Source of the DNA: Brevibacillus reuszeri
Lineage (GTDB): Bacteria > Bacillota > Bacilli > Brevibacillales > Brevibacillaceae
Length of the DNA stretch: 64,000 bases
Direction: 5' to 3'
NCBI RefSeq assembly: GCF_001187725.1
Contig: NZ_LGIQ01000017.1
Coordinates: 248,001 to 312,000, forward strand
A program made the translations under genes and the position numbers. Numbering within the stretch: the stretch's first letter is position 1; every line of letters begins with the position of its first letter. The notes beneath the pieces are model-generated. The model did not search any database and was not told the DNA's origin. It worked only from the letters and a program-made list of their open reading frames with translations. Below, piece by piece: positions 34,773 through 43,960 of the stretch.

Positions 34773-36053
34773 CTAGTTTGAATCTGTTTGCGTGATTTCC
34801 TGGGTGGTTGTTTCAGGAGTCGGATAGTTGGTTTGGCTCATCCACAGACCTGCCAAAATCGCGACGATGCCTAGTATGATTTCCCAGCGCAAAAGGACTT
34901 GCTGCAAGGTATTTTCTCCTCGCCAACGCTTTGTTTGCCGGTAAGCAAGCCCTAGCATCACACAGACACTGATTACTTTTCCATACAGCAGATAGCTCCA
35001 CGTAAGCGAGCTTTGTAAAACACTAGCCAGGTCTGTCTGCACCAGCAGCATGAAAGCGCCAGTGACAACTGCCAGTACTGCAGCGATGGCAACCGTCCGC
35101 AAAAAGAATGCTTTGAACTCTTTGCTATTTCGTTCTGCCTGTTTTCCCGCGAGCAGTAAATAGACCAGGGCTCCCAGCCACAACGAAACAGTCAGGACGT
35201 GCAACAGTCGCAGCACAATCGACAGCCACACCGGAGTGATCCCCCATGCATGCCCGCCAAAGGCTTGTGCACTAACCAGCAGTACCCAGATGCTCACATA
35301 CCAGCTGCTAATCATATTCGGCAATGCGAGCAGGAGCATCAGCACAAAAGAGACGATTAGCATGATCGCAAACGGCGACTGAGCAAGCAGCTTTGTGTCC
35401 AGCTGCCATAATGCCTGTGTCAAAGAAACGGAAGTCAGCGATTCATCGTATAAGAACCAAAGAAAGATAAGACCAACCAGTCCGAGAATCCAACCAATCT
35501 GTCTGCCGATGCCAAACAGCTGTGCCATGGAAGGCAATCCATAGCGCTGCGCCCGCCAAGCGACCACGTACAGCCCGCCTCCAAGCAAAATAATGCCTTG
35601 GGCCAAATAACGGTACACAATCAGATAGCTGCTATCTGATTTCTTTGCCACAGAGGGCTCAGCCACAACCGCGCTCTTTTGTCCAATCGAAAAGGACAAG
35701 CGCTCTTCGACAGGATGTCCGTCCTCCGATACGACTGATACGATTGCCGTATAGGTTCCTTCGGCCAAATCAGGCAGCGCAACGTTCACCTGGTAAGCAT
35801 CTCCAGGCTGTAAGCTCGGCCGCTCCAAGCGAATTTCTTTGCCATCCCAATCGTACAATTTCATGGAGACCAGATCCGGCTCCAGCGTTTCTGTAAATCG
35901 CATGGATAGCTGTCCTGGATTTGTTTTCAGTACCTCTCCGTTTTTTGGCGTACTGCTCATTAATCCTGCATGGGCTTGAACAGATGTCATTCCCGTTGCA
36001 AGCACCAGGAAAAGGGCTAGCCAAAGCAAGGTCAGGTATCGTTTCCACCTCAT
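34773..36053 (-). CDS. ycnJ: CopC-CopD fusion copper transporter (YcnJ-like)
   Basis: 426 residues. The signal peptide ends QA, mature start HAGLMSSTPKNGEVL, the CopC domain with N-terminal His ligand. A CopD part follows with about eight membrane helices from residue 140. YcnJ imports copper when it is limiting and works with YcnI. ATG 36053 has GGGTGGG upstream; GTG 36059 is an alternative. No YcnK-type repressor is adjacent. Confidence 0.9.
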   Translation of the reverse strand: MRWKRYLTLLWLALFLVLATGMTSVQAHAGLMSSTPKNGEVLKTNPGQLSMRFTETLEPDLVSMKLYDWDGKEIRLERPSLQPGDAYQVNVALPDLAEGTYTAIVSVVSEDGHPVEERLSFSIGQKSAVVAEPSVAKKSDSSYLIVYRYLAQGIILLGGGLYVVAWRAQRYGLPSMAQLFGIGRQIGWILGLVGLIFLWFLYDESLTSVSLTQALWQLDTKLLAQSPFAIMLIVSFVLMLLLALPNMISSWYVSIWVLLVSAQAFGGHAWGITPVWLSIVLRLLHVLTVSLWLGALVYLLLAGKQAERNSKEFKAFFLRTVAIAAVLAVVTGAFMLLVQTDLASVLQSSLTWSYLLYGKVISVCVMLGLAYRQTKRWRGENTLQQVLLRWEIILGIVAILAGLWMSQTNYPTPETTTQEITQTDSN

Positions 36054-36157
36054 GACCACAAACCCACCCCCATCGCCTTTTCGTCATTAATCCTATCATT
36101 AGTGTTTCTGAATCCATATGGCTCAACCGGGCTAATTGCTGTGACGATTTTTTGAAG

Positions 36158-36191
36158 ACAAAAAAACCGAGACTGTATCTCAGCCTCGGTT
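36158..36191 (-). terminator. intrinsic terminator of potABCD
   Basis: Minus strand AACCGAGGCTG/CAGTCTCGGTT followed by TTTTTTGTC, 6 bases after the potD stop. Confidence 0.85.
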
Positions 36192-36197
36192 CATTGT

Positions 36198-37250
36198 TTA
36201 TCGTCCACTCTTCATTTCTGTCCAGTAACGATCGTATTCCTGCAATGTATCTCCCACGTCTACCAGCCACTCCGCACGAGCGATATCAGCTGTGTCGAGG
36301 AAGATCATTTTGTTTGCACGGTATTCCTCGCTGTGTAGCGGATACGCCTTCTCGTTCGGGTTGCTGTAGCCGATTGATTCGTAGTTTTTCACGCTGACTT
36401 CAGGTTCCATCAAATAGTTGATAAACTTCTCAGCCAAATCCTTGTGCTTCGCACCCTTTGGAACTGCCATTGTGTCTGCCCAAATGGTAGCGCCTTCTTT
36501 TGGAATGATGTATTCCACGTCAGGATTTTGTGCTTGAATAAAGGCAGCGTCACCAGACCATACGGTACCGATCCACGCTTCTTCTGCGATCATTTTTTGC
36601 TTGATGTTATCGGTATCAAATGCAACGACACCAGGTACGAGCTTTTTCAAATCAGCAAACGATTTTTCCAGCTCTTCTTTGTTCGTGGAGCTGTTGGAGA
36701 AGCCGTTTTTGATCAGGGACATTCCCATCACTTCACGTGGATCGTTCAGCATGATGACGCGACCTTTGTAGGCATCATTCCACAGATCGTTCCAGCTCGT
36801 CGGCTGCTCTTTTACAAACTTTTTATTGTACGCAATCCCTGTAATTCCCCATGTGTATACAACGGAGTGCTTGTTATCCGGGTCGAATGGTGGTGTCTGG
36901 AACGTAGAAACGATGTTTTTCATGTTTGGAATGTTTTCCTTGTTCAAGTCTTCCAAAAGTCCCAGTTGAATCATTGTTGCTACCATGTAATCGGATGGCT
37001 GGATCAAGTCGTAGCCAGATGCGCCTGCCTGGATTTTTGCAAGCATCTCTTCATTGCTGCCATACACGTCGTAGTTGACCTTCACATTGTACTTCTGCTC
37101 AAAGTCTTTGATTACATCCGGGTCAAAATTATCTGCCCAGCTGTAAATGTTGAGCACTTGTGCTTCCTGCTCAGAGGAGGAACAACCAACTACGGTAAAT
37201 GCGAGTACGGCGGTCAATGCGCCGATCATCAAGGACTTCATACGTTTCAT
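36198..37250 (-). CDS. potD: spermidine/putrescine ABC transporter binding protein
   Basis: 350 residues, periplasmic-type binding protein anchored as a lipoprotein: signal ending VVGCSSS with the lipidated Cys near 23. NIYSWADNFDPDVIKDFE and VVYTWGITGIAYN are PotD-family segments. Last gene of potABCD; delivers polyamines to PotBC. Confidence 0.93.
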   Translation of the reverse strand: MKRMKSLMIGALTAVLAFTVVGCSSSEQEAQVLNIYSWADNFDPDVIKDFEQKYNVKVNYDVYGSNEEMLAKIQAGASGYDLIQPSDYMVATMIQLGLLEDLNKENIPNMKNIVSTFQTPPFDPDNKHSVVYTWGITGIAYNKKFVKEQPTSWNDLWNDAYKGRVIMLNDPREVMGMSLIKNGFSNSSTNKEELEKSFADLKKLVPGVVAFDTDNIKQKMIAEEAWIGTVWSGDAAFIQAQNPDVEYIIPKEGATIWADTMAVPKGAKHKDLAEKFINYLMEPEVSVKNYESIGYSNPNEKAYPLHSEEYRANKMIFLDTADIARAEWLVDVGDTLQEYDRYWTEMKSGR

Positions 37251-37271
37251 CTTTCTCTCTCAACCTCCAAC

Positions 37272-38063
37272 TCAATAAGTAATCGTTTTAGAATCCTTAC
37301 GGCGGAACAGCTCAGCGATGATAACCAACAGCACCGTACTAACGATCAACAAAGTCGAAAGTGCGTTTACTTCAGGTGAAACACCGCGCTTGACCAGTCC
37401 GTAAATATATAGCGGCAAGGTGGTCGAATTGGGACCAGCCACAAAAAACGAAATGATAAAATCATCCAGCGACAATGTAAAGGACATCAGAAAGCCTGCG
37501 ACGATGCCCGGCATGATTAGTGGCAATGTCACATGACGCAGTGTTTCCCACGGAGTCGCTCCGAGGTCCTGTGCTGCTTCTTCCAGCTCTTTGCCCATAT
37601 CAGCCAGCCGTCCTGAGATGATCACCATCACATACGGCATGCTGAATGTAACGTGCGCCATGATCAGTGTCGCTTTTCCCAGCTCCATATGAATCTGGCT
37701 GAACAAAACCAAGAGGGCCAGTCCCATCATGATCTCTGGAATCACAATCGGCAAGTATATCAGGCCATTGACGATGTTGCGCCATTTCAGCGTGTAGTGC
37801 TTGATCGCAAGTGACGCTGCCGTTCCGAGCACGGTTGCCAGTACACTGCTGATAACCCCGATCGACACACTGTTTGCCAGCGCCTGCATGACTTGTCTAT
37901 TTTCAAACAACGATACATACCACTTCCAGGTAAAGCCGGTCCACACCGCATTGATTCGCGAATCATTAAACGAATAGAGCACCAAAATGGCAATCGGCAA
38001 ATATAAAAAGACGAGCATCAGCCAGGAATAGCCAGATAAAATGTTTCGACGCCGTGTGTTCAT
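37272..38063 (-). CDS. potC: polyamine ABC transporter permease PotC
   Basis: 263 residues, six membrane helices, with the EAA loop EEAAQDLGATPWETLRHVTLP that contacts PotA. ATGA overlap with potB. Confidence 0.93.
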   Translation of the reverse strand: MNTRRRNILSGYSWLMLVFLYLPIAILVLYSFNDSRINAVWTGFTWKWYVSLFENRQVMQALANSVSIGVISSVLATVLGTAASLAIKHYTLKWRNIVNGLIYLPIVIPEIMMGLALLVLFSQIHMELGKATLIMAHVTFSMPYVMVIISGRLADMGKELEEAAQDLGATPWETLRHVTLPLIMPGIVAGFLMSFTLSLDDFIISFFVAGPNSTTLPLYIYGLVKRGVSPEVNALSTLLIVSTVLLVIIAELFRRKDSKTITY

Positions 38064-38914
38064 GCTGCCCCCTCCTTTGATTCGCTCGCTTTAGTCGCGC
38101 GGAAATAGAGGAGAATCAACAGCATGGACAGCAGCATCAGTACGATGGACAAGGCCGATCCAAATGGCCAGTCACGCGCTGATAAAAACTGATTCTGAAT
38201 GACGTTTCCAATCAAGGCTGACTTTGCTCCCCCCATCACATCCGGAACGACGAACATCCCAATGGAGGATACAAATACGAGGATGGAACCGGTCACAACA
38301 CCCGTTTTGGTCATCGGCAATGTCACATGCCAAAATGCCTTCCACGGAGTCGCCCCCAAATCGTAGGCTGCCTCCAGCTTGCGACGATCCATCTGCTCCA
38401 GCGATACGTAGATGGGCAGCACCATAAACGGCACCAGCGTATACACCATCCCGAGCAGTACAGATCCGGAATTGTACAAAAGCGGCAGCGGTTCCGAAAT
38501 AATACCCATCGATTGCAGCATCGTGTTCACGACACCTTGTGAGCGCAAAATAATGACCCACGCATAAGAGCGAACGAGGAAATTGATCCAAAACGGAATC
38601 ATCACGAGCAAGAGCCAAATCTTTTGCTTGGATTGCTCGAGCCTTGAAATGTAATACGCCAAAGGATAACCGCTCAGAATGGACAAAAGGGTAGTCAGGA
38701 TAGCTACCACCATCGTGTCCCAAAAAATTTGACCGTACAGCGGGTCCCAGATGCGGATGTAGTTGTTCAAGGTGAACTCATAGACAACTTGCCCGTATGT
38801 TCCTCTTTTTAAGAACGACAGGGCCGCGATCAAAAGCATGGGCAAGACGAAGAGCGCACCCATCCATACAATGGCGGGAAGCGCGAGAAGTTTCACAGGT
38901 TTCTTGTTTAACAA
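38060..38914 (-). CDS. potB: polyamine ABC transporter permease PotB
   Basis: 284 residues with six helices and the EAA loop LEAAYDLGATPWKAFWHVTLP. I prefer the TTG at 38914, preceded by GAGGTGAT at 7 bases, over the ORF start at 38944, since it gives a 7-base overlap with potA and the usual PotB length. Confidence 0.9.
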   Translation of the reverse strand: MLNKKPVKLLALPAIVWMGALFVLPMLLIAALSFLKRGTYGQVVYEFTLNNYIRIWDPLYGQIFWDTMVVAILTTLLSILSGYPLAYYISRLEQSKQKIWLLLVMIPFWINFLVRSYAWVIILRSQGVVNTMLQSMGIISEPLPLLYNSGSVLLGMVYTLVPFMVLPIYVSLEQMDRRKLEAAYDLGATPWKAFWHVTLPMTKTGVVTGSILVFVSSIGMFVVPDVMGGAKSALIGNVIQNQFLSARDWPFGSALSIVLMLLSMLLILLYFRATKASESKEGAA

Positions 38915-39894
38915 GGAAGAATCACCTCGTCCGTCTGTGCCCATCCAAAGGCCACGTGATTATCCACCTGCCAGTCGAGACCGTCACCCGCATATTGATG
39001 CGCCATGACTGTCATATCAGTACCGTCAATCCGGATGTACAGCTTACGCAGATTACCGAGGAACACTACATCCGTGATACGGCCTGTTTTCTTGTGCTTG
39101 TCCGTCTGTTCATCTGTTCGATACAGCTTGATCTTTTCCGGGCGTACGGCAGTGATCGTCCCACCATCTCGGAATATGTTGTTTTCACCAATAAACGTAG
39201 CCACAAACAGTGTCTGCGGGGTGTTGTAAATCTCTGCTGGAGAAGCCATCTGTTCGATCCGCCCTTTATTCATGACCGCGATTCGGTCCGACATGGCCAT
39301 CGCTTCCTCTTGGTCATGTGTGACATAAATGAACGTGATTCCCAGATTTTTTTGCAGGTTTTTCAGTTCGAGCTGCAAGCTTTTCCGCAATTGATAATCC
39401 AGCGCTCCCAATGGCTCGTCCAACAGCAATACTCTCGGGTTGTTAATGATTGCGCGTGCAATCGCTACCCGCTGCTGCTGACCGCCGGAGAGCTGCTTTG
39501 GCGTACGGCTGCGAAGCTCCGTAAGCTGAACGTATTGCAGGACTTCTTCCAAGCGTTTCTTTTGCTCAGCTGTGCTCACTTTTTTCATTTTCAAACCAAA
39601 TAAAATATTTTGCTCCACCGTCATATGTGGAAACAAGGCGTATTGCTGGAACACCATATTCATATCCCGCTGATACGGCGGTATGTGGCTCAGAGGCTTT
39701 TCGTCTAGGTATATTTCCCCAGAGGTTTGCTCTTCGAATCCAGCTATCATTCTGAGCAGCGTTGTTTTTCCGCAGCCGCTTGGTCCAAGCAACGTCAAAA
39801 ACTCCCCTTCTTCTATAGAGAGAGAAAGAGGGGGGACGACGACATTGCCGGCAAATTGCTTTTCAATTGTATCCAAATGAATAATCGTTTTCAT
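38908..39894 (-). CDS. potA: polyamine ABC transporter ATPase PotA
   Basis: 328 residues. Walker A GPSGCGKTT, Q-loop, signature LSGGQQQRVAIARA, Walker B VLLLDEP and switch His in VTHDQEEAM. A C-terminal TOBE-like domain follows. First gene of potABCD with a dyad-overlapped promoter. Confidence 0.95.
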   Translation of the reverse strand: MKTIIHLDTIEKQFAGNVVVPPLSLSIEEGEFLTLLGPSGCGKTTLLRMIAGFEEQTSGEIYLDEKPLSHIPPYQRDMNMVFQQYALFPHMTVEQNILFGLKMKKVSTAEQKKRLEEVLQYVQLTELRSRTPKQLSGGQQQRVAIARAIINNPRVLLLDEPLGALDYQLRKSLQLELKNLQKNLGITFIYVTHDQEEAMAMSDRIAVMNKGRIEQMASPAEIYNTPQTLFVATFIGENNIFRDGGTITAVRPEKIKLYRTDEQTDKHKKTGRITDVVFLGNLRKLYIRIDGTDMTVMAHQYAGDGLDWQVDNHVAFGWAQTDEVILPC

Positions 39895-39926
39895 TGCGTC
39901 ATCTCACCAGTATGTCATTATACTCA

Positions 39927-39969
39927 TAGTAATCTAGGTTACTATATCGTGTATGATTCATTTTGTAAA
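39927..39969 (-). promoter_or_regulatory. potABCD promoter with operator-like dyad
   Basis: Minus strand TTTACA (39964-39969), 17 bases, TATAGT (39941-39946). The inverted repeat TAGTAA-N6-TTACTA (39927-39944) overlaps the -10, so a repressor bound there would block transcription. Confidence 0.7.
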
Positions 39970-40025
39970 CAGTTTCAGACCCTCTCGTTTCAATTTTTTG
40001 TCGGATTTTCTGTAAGCGCTCCTGT

Positions 40026-40063
40026 GAAAAAAAGAAAGAGGCAGATGTATAACCATCCACCTC
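40026..40063 (-). terminator. intrinsic terminator of the EamA gene
   Basis: Minus strand GAGGTGGATG/CATCTGCCTC followed by TTTCTTTTTTT. Confidence 0.85.
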
Positions 40064-40083
40064 ATAGCGCGTTCGTTTCTGTT

Positions 40084-41028
40084 TTACATTGATGTTGATT
40101 TTGGATTCGCTATGACTTTGCGTGTAGCTGCTTTTGCCCCAAGGAAGTTCGTTCCGATCACCCCGATAATAATCATCACTGCCCCGATCAGATGGTAGTA
40201 GGCGAGTTTTTCTCCCAAGAACAGTACACCCGCTACAATCGTGACCAAAGTCGATAAATTATTGAACACGCTCATGCGTGAAGCTTCCATTTTCGATAAT
40301 GCAAAATTGGTTAATAGCGAAGTAATCAGCGAGGATAGTACCCCTAAATAAACAATCGAGACGACAAATGACGTATCGGCAAAAGGTGCGAAATACGAAG
40401 TAAGACTGCCCTCTGCAATATGCTGATACAACGCCATGGCATTAAAAGACAAAAACCCGATGATCGTCACCATATACGTGACGTCTATATAATGGAAAGA
40501 CTTTGTCATTTTTTTCGCCAGGACACTGTAGCCTGCCATCGAGAGTGCGGACAATAGAATCAATATTGTGCCTATGCTGTTCCCTGTTGCCACGCTCATG
40601 CCCTTCATGGCAAAGATGTAAATGACACCCGCAACCGACAAGAGAGTTGCCAGCTTTTGCGGCCAGGTCGAATATTCCTTTAAAAAGTATGTGGCCATCA
40701 GCATCGTAAAGATCGGAACAGTAGCTTGAATGATGCCAGCCTCCGAGGAGGACGTATACACTAGCCCAAACGTTTGCAGCGCGAAAAACAACGCCGGATA
40801 AAGAGAAGCAAGCGGGATTAAACGCAGAATATCCTTTGCCCTGATCGAGAGACGAACCCAACCGAATAATACAGGGATGGTTGCTGCTAGAAATGACATG
40901 GTAAACCGATGTGCCAAAGTATCGGTCGGGGTTGCGCTAGTCAGTGCGATCTTAACGAAAATAAACGACAGTCCGATGATGAGTGCATTGAGCAGTGCTG
41001 CCATAATCGCTTTTTGTTTATCTTGCAT
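40084..41028 (-). CDS. EamA/DMT-family transporter
   Basis: 314 residues, ten membrane helices in two EamA repeats, drug/metabolite transporter superfamily. Likely exports amino acids or related metabolites. ATG 41028 has GGAG 9 bases upstream. Transcribed away from a MocR regulator that is its likely controller. Confidence 0.88.
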   Translation of the reverse strand: MQDKQKAIMAALLNALIIGLSFIFVKIALTSATPTDTLAHRFTMSFLAATIPVLFGWVRLSIRAKDILRLIPLASLYPALFFALQTFGLVYTSSSEAGIIQATVPIFTMLMATYFLKEYSTWPQKLATLLSVAGVIYIFAMKGMSVATGNSIGTILILLSALSMAGYSVLAKKMTKSFHYIDVTYMVTIIGFLSFNAMALYQHIAEGSLTSYFAPFADTSFVVSIVYLGVLSSLITSLLTNFALSKMEASRMSVFNNLSTLVTIVAGVLFLGEKLAYYHLIGAVMIIIGVIGTNFLGAKAATRKVIANPKSTSM

Positions 41029-41120
41029 GGTTCTCATCTCCATTCGTATCACAGACGGCCGTCTTCTTACCTTCATAGTAATCGGATCGCGCTCATGCTA
41101 CAATGCAAATAAACACAATC

Positions 41121-41132
41121 TGTACCGGTACA
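41121..41132. promoter_or_regulatory. palindrome TGTACCGGTACA between divergent genes
   Basis: Perfect 12-base palindrome, 25 bases before the MocR start, followed by TATACT. Candidate operator shared by mocR and the exporter. Confidence 0.45.
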
Positions 41133-41157
41133 AAATATATACTAGGAGAGGTAAGCT

Positions 41158-42507
41158 GTGCATAAATATTTGCATTTGCAAAATGAGCTGGAATCACTCA
41201 TCGAGGGCATTGCCTATCAAGAGGGGGATAAGCTGCCCTCCATCCGAGATTTATCCAAACGGTATCAATGCAGCAAAAGCACAATCATTCGAACACTGGA
41301 AGAACTGGAAAAGCGGCACCTCATCTATTCCGTTCCGAAAAGTGGTTTTTATGTGGTCAAAAAACAAGGAGCCGTTTGCCCTACAAAGGAACGTATCATT
41401 GACCTGGCAACCTCTGCCCCTGACCCGGATGTGTTTCCCTATGTGGACTTTCAGCATTGCATCAACAAAGCGATCGAAACGTATAAAAACGATCTGTTCA
41501 TCTACGGAACTGCTAAGGGACTGCCCTCTCTTATCCAGGTGACTGCCAAGCAGCTAGCGAAGCATCAAGTGTTTGCCAATCCGCAGAGCATCTTCATTAC
41601 CTCTGGCGTTCAGCAAGCATTATCGCTACTTTGCACGATTCCCTTTCCAAATCAGAAGAAGAAAATTTTGATCGAACAGCCATCCTATCACCTGTTTATC
41701 GACTATATCCAAGCCCACAATCTGCCCTTTGCAGGCATCAAGCGCACCGCACAAGGCATCGATTTGGACGAGCTGGAGCATCTTTTCCGCACAGAGGATA
41801 TCAAGTTTTTCTACACGATGCCCCGTTTTCACAGTCCTCTGGGAACGACGTACAGCCGACTGGAAAAGCAGCAAATCGTCGAGCTCGCAGAAAAGTATGA
41901 TGTGTACATCGTCGAGGATGACAATATGGCCGATCTCGAACACGACAGCAAGGCCGATCCTCTGTTTTCGTACGACCGTTCTGCTCACACCATTTATTTA
42001 AAAAGCTATTCCAAGATCATTTTTCCTGGGCTGCGCTTAGGCATTGCCGTCATCCCGGATGCACTTGCAGAAGCATTTACTGTCCACAAGCGTCTTCAGG
42101 ACATCGACAGCTCGATGCTTTCTCAGGCAGCACTCGAAATTTATTTAAAAAGCGGCATGTTTGAACGGCATAAGCAAAAAATTCGAGAATCTTATCGGAA
42201 AAGATCCATTACCCTAAACACAGCGCTCGTCGAGCATGCAGAGAATGCGCGCGGTCTGTATACGTACCAGCCTCCCAAATATCCGGGGATTCATACGCAC
42301 ATTGTGCTGGACAACCGTGTTTCTGTACCGCGACTAATCCAGCAGCTAAAAAAGCGATCCATCCTGCTGGAGAGTGCTGACCATCATTATTTGCCCGATT
42401 TCCCTCGCGAAAACATACTCAAGCTCAACGTTTCCAATGCGAAGGAAGAGGACATTCCCAAAGGCGTACAAGGGCTTGTAGCTGTCCTGTGCAAAATGCG
42501 GTTGTGA
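41158..42507 (+). CDS. MocR-type GntR/aminotransferase regulator
   Basis: 449 residues. N-terminal GntR winged helix (DKLPSIRDLSKRYQCSKSTIIRTLEEL) fused to an aminotransferase fold with YLKSYSKIIFPGLRLG holding the PLP lysine. GTG start at 41158 with AGGAGAGG. Divergent from the EamA exporter, a common regulator-target pairing in which the regulator senses PLP or an amino acid adduct. Confidence 0.92.
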   Translation: MHKYLHLQNELESLIEGIAYQEGDKLPSIRDLSKRYQCSKSTIIRTLEELEKRHLIYSVPKSGFYVVKKQGAVCPTKERIIDLATSAPDPDVFPYVDFQHCINKAIETYKNDLFIYGTAKGLPSLIQVTAKQLAKHQVFANPQSIFITSGVQQALSLLCTIPFPNQKKKILIEQPSYHLFIDYIQAHNLPFAGIKRTAQGIDLDELEHLFRTEDIKFFYTMPRFHSPLGTTYSRLEKQQIVELAEKYDVYIVEDDNMADLEHDSKADPLFSYDRSAHTIYLKSYSKIIFPGLRLGIAVIPDALAEAFTVHKRLQDIDSSMLSQAALEIYLKSGMFERHKQKIRESYRKRSITLNTALVEHAENARGLYTYQPPKYPGIHTHIVLDNRVSVPRLIQQLKKRSILLESADHHYLPDFPRENILKLNVSNAKEEDIPKGVQGLVAVLCKMRL

Positions 42508-42531
42508 TCGAATTCATTTTATTGTTATGAT
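42502..42531 (+). promoter_or_regulatory. promoter of the Bcr/CflA exporter
   Basis: TTGTGA (42502-42507), 18 bases, TATGAT (42526-42531). Predicted start of transcription about 42538, just before the antisense segment described next. Confidence 0.55.
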
Positions 42532-42540
42532 GTTTGGAAA

Positions 42541-42671
42541 CAATCCCCCTATAAGTAAAAAAGTAAACAGGTGAAAAATATGCTTTCTTTTACTCGACTA
42601 TGTAAATGCAAACCCCCGATTCCGTAATTTCTCCTTACACTGCTTGAGATTTTCAGCTTGTAGGGGGAATG
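42541..42671 (+). promoter_or_regulatory. attenuator-like leader masking a ribosome site
   Basis: CAATCCCCCTATAAG (42541-42555) can pair with CTTGTAGGGGGAATG (42657-42671) in a helix of about 14 pairs with one mismatch, covering the AGGGGG ribosome site of the MFS gene. A short ORF lies in the loop, and a second CCCCC run inside it (42612-42616 region) could compete for the same GGGGG. Confidence 0.5.
42580..42627 (+). CDS. 15-residue leader peptide
   Basis: ATG 42580 after AGGTGA; peptide MLSFTRLCKCKPPIP. It lies within the helix-forming leader of the Bcr/CflA exporter. Contains R-L-C-K and a Pro-rich end that could slow ribosomes. Confidence 0.4.
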   Translation: MLSFTRLCKCKPPIP

Positions 42672-42675
42672 AATT

Positions 42676-43869
42676 GTGGAAAGAAAAATCTCAACACCAT
42701 CGTTGTTACTCTTTATTATTCTTGTGGGTTTCCCGCAAATTAGTGAAACGATCTATACACCATCTCTTCCGGATATCGCCAGCCAGCTTCAAACGAGTGG
42801 CAATGCGATCCAACTGACACTCAGCATTTACTTCCTCGGCTTTGCCTTTGGCGTATTTTGCTGGGGACGTCTCTCAGACTCCATTGGGCGTCGCCGGGCC
42901 ATGTTATGGGGAATCCTCGTATATGGGCTGGGCAGTCTTGGTTGTTATTTGTCAGACTCGATTGAATGGTTATTGCTGAGTCGATTCATCCAGGCTTTTG
43001 GCGCTAGTACTGGCTCAGTCGTTACCCAAACCATCCTGCGCGAAAGCATTGAGGGAGCCAAGCGCCATGCGGTATTTGCCCAAATCTCTGCCGCTCTTGC
43101 CTTCTCTCCGGCGATCGGGCCGCTTATTGGTGGATGGGTAGATCAGTCACTCGGCTTTCACGCTGTATTCCTCACGCTTGTCGTGATGAGCGTTGCGATT
43201 TACCTGTATACGTTCACTTCACTGCCTGAAACGCGAGTCGCGAGTCCAGTGAGCATTCGAACGGCTTCTGTTGCCAAGCGTCTCCTTTCTGACAGAAGAG
43301 TGTGGTCATTTGCATTTCTGATCGGGGCCACAAATGGCATCCTGTTCAGCTATTATGCCGAGGCCCCGTTTATTTTTATTGATTTCTTCGGGATGACGCC
43401 AGGTATGTTCGGCTTTCTCGGTATTTTCGTAGCGCTGTCGTCTGTACTTGGCGCGATGCTGTCGAAAAGACTGTTAGGTAGACTGCCGGCAGAGAAGATC
43501 ATCCTGATCGGCTCTCTCGTAACAACGCTCGGTGCGATATGTCTTACGGGCTTCACCCTTATAGGCATGAGTCCGTCGGTACTGTCTTTTGCGGTAATGG
43601 TAGTCTCCATCTTTATTCTGCTTCTCGGGATTGGGATTGCGATACCAAACTGCCTGAGTCTCGCACTGGTGAATTACAGCGATGTGCTCGGTACAGCGGG
43701 AGCTATTTTGGGACTGAGCTATTACGTTGTGGTCAGTCTGATTACCAGCGGAATGAGCTACCTGCATAACGGTTCATTGGTGACCATGCCACTCTATTTT
43801 CTGCTGCTTGCCATCGTCATGGTGCTGGTGAGTGGAAAGCTCAAAGCGAACGTTACCGTAAAGGGATAG
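42676..43869 (+). CDS. MFS exporter, Bcr/CflA family
   Basis: 397 residues, twelve helices. Family signs: YTPSLPDIASQLQ after the first helix, GRLSDSIGRRRAM (motif A) and FIQAFGASTGSVVTQTILRE (antiporter motif). Bcr/CflA proteins export bicyclomycin, chloramphenicol, sulfonamide and similar drugs. GTG start at 42676 with AGGGGG nearby, which the leader can mask. Confidence 0.9.
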   Translation: MERKISTPSLLLFIILVGFPQISETIYTPSLPDIASQLQTSGNAIQLTLSIYFLGFAFGVFCWGRLSDSIGRRRAMLWGILVYGLGSLGCYLSDSIEWLLLSRFIQAFGASTGSVVTQTILRESIEGAKRHAVFAQISAALAFSPAIGPLIGGWVDQSLGFHAVFLTLVVMSVAIYLYTFTSLPETRVASPVSIRTASVAKRLLSDRRVWSFAFLIGATNGILFSYYAEAPFIFIDFFGMTPGMFGFLGIFVALSSVLGAMLSKRLLGRLPAEKIILIGSLVTTLGAICLTGFTLIGMSPSVLSFAVMVVSIFILLLGIGIAIPNCLSLALVNYSDVLGTAGAILGLSYYVVVSLITSGMSYLHNGSLVTMPLYFLLLAIVMVLVSGKLKANVTVKG

Positions 43870-43900
43870 AGGGCACGTTGCCCACTGCTTCTAGCAAGAC

Positions 43901-43960
43901 AAAAAAGGCAGAGGTAGTTTCGGACAAGACAAAAAAGTCCGAGACTGCCGCTGCCTTTAT
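43901..43960. terminator. bidirectional terminator
   Basis: AAGGCAG-AGGTAGTTTCGGAC pairs with GTCCGAGACTGCC-GCTGCCTT over about 20 bases between two convergent genes. The loop carries an AAGACAAAAAA direct repeat. Confidence 0.8.

Noticed and set aside
36444-37379. 311-codon plus-strand frame
   Set aside because: Antisense to potD, Cys/His/Phe-rich shadow without recognisable domain.
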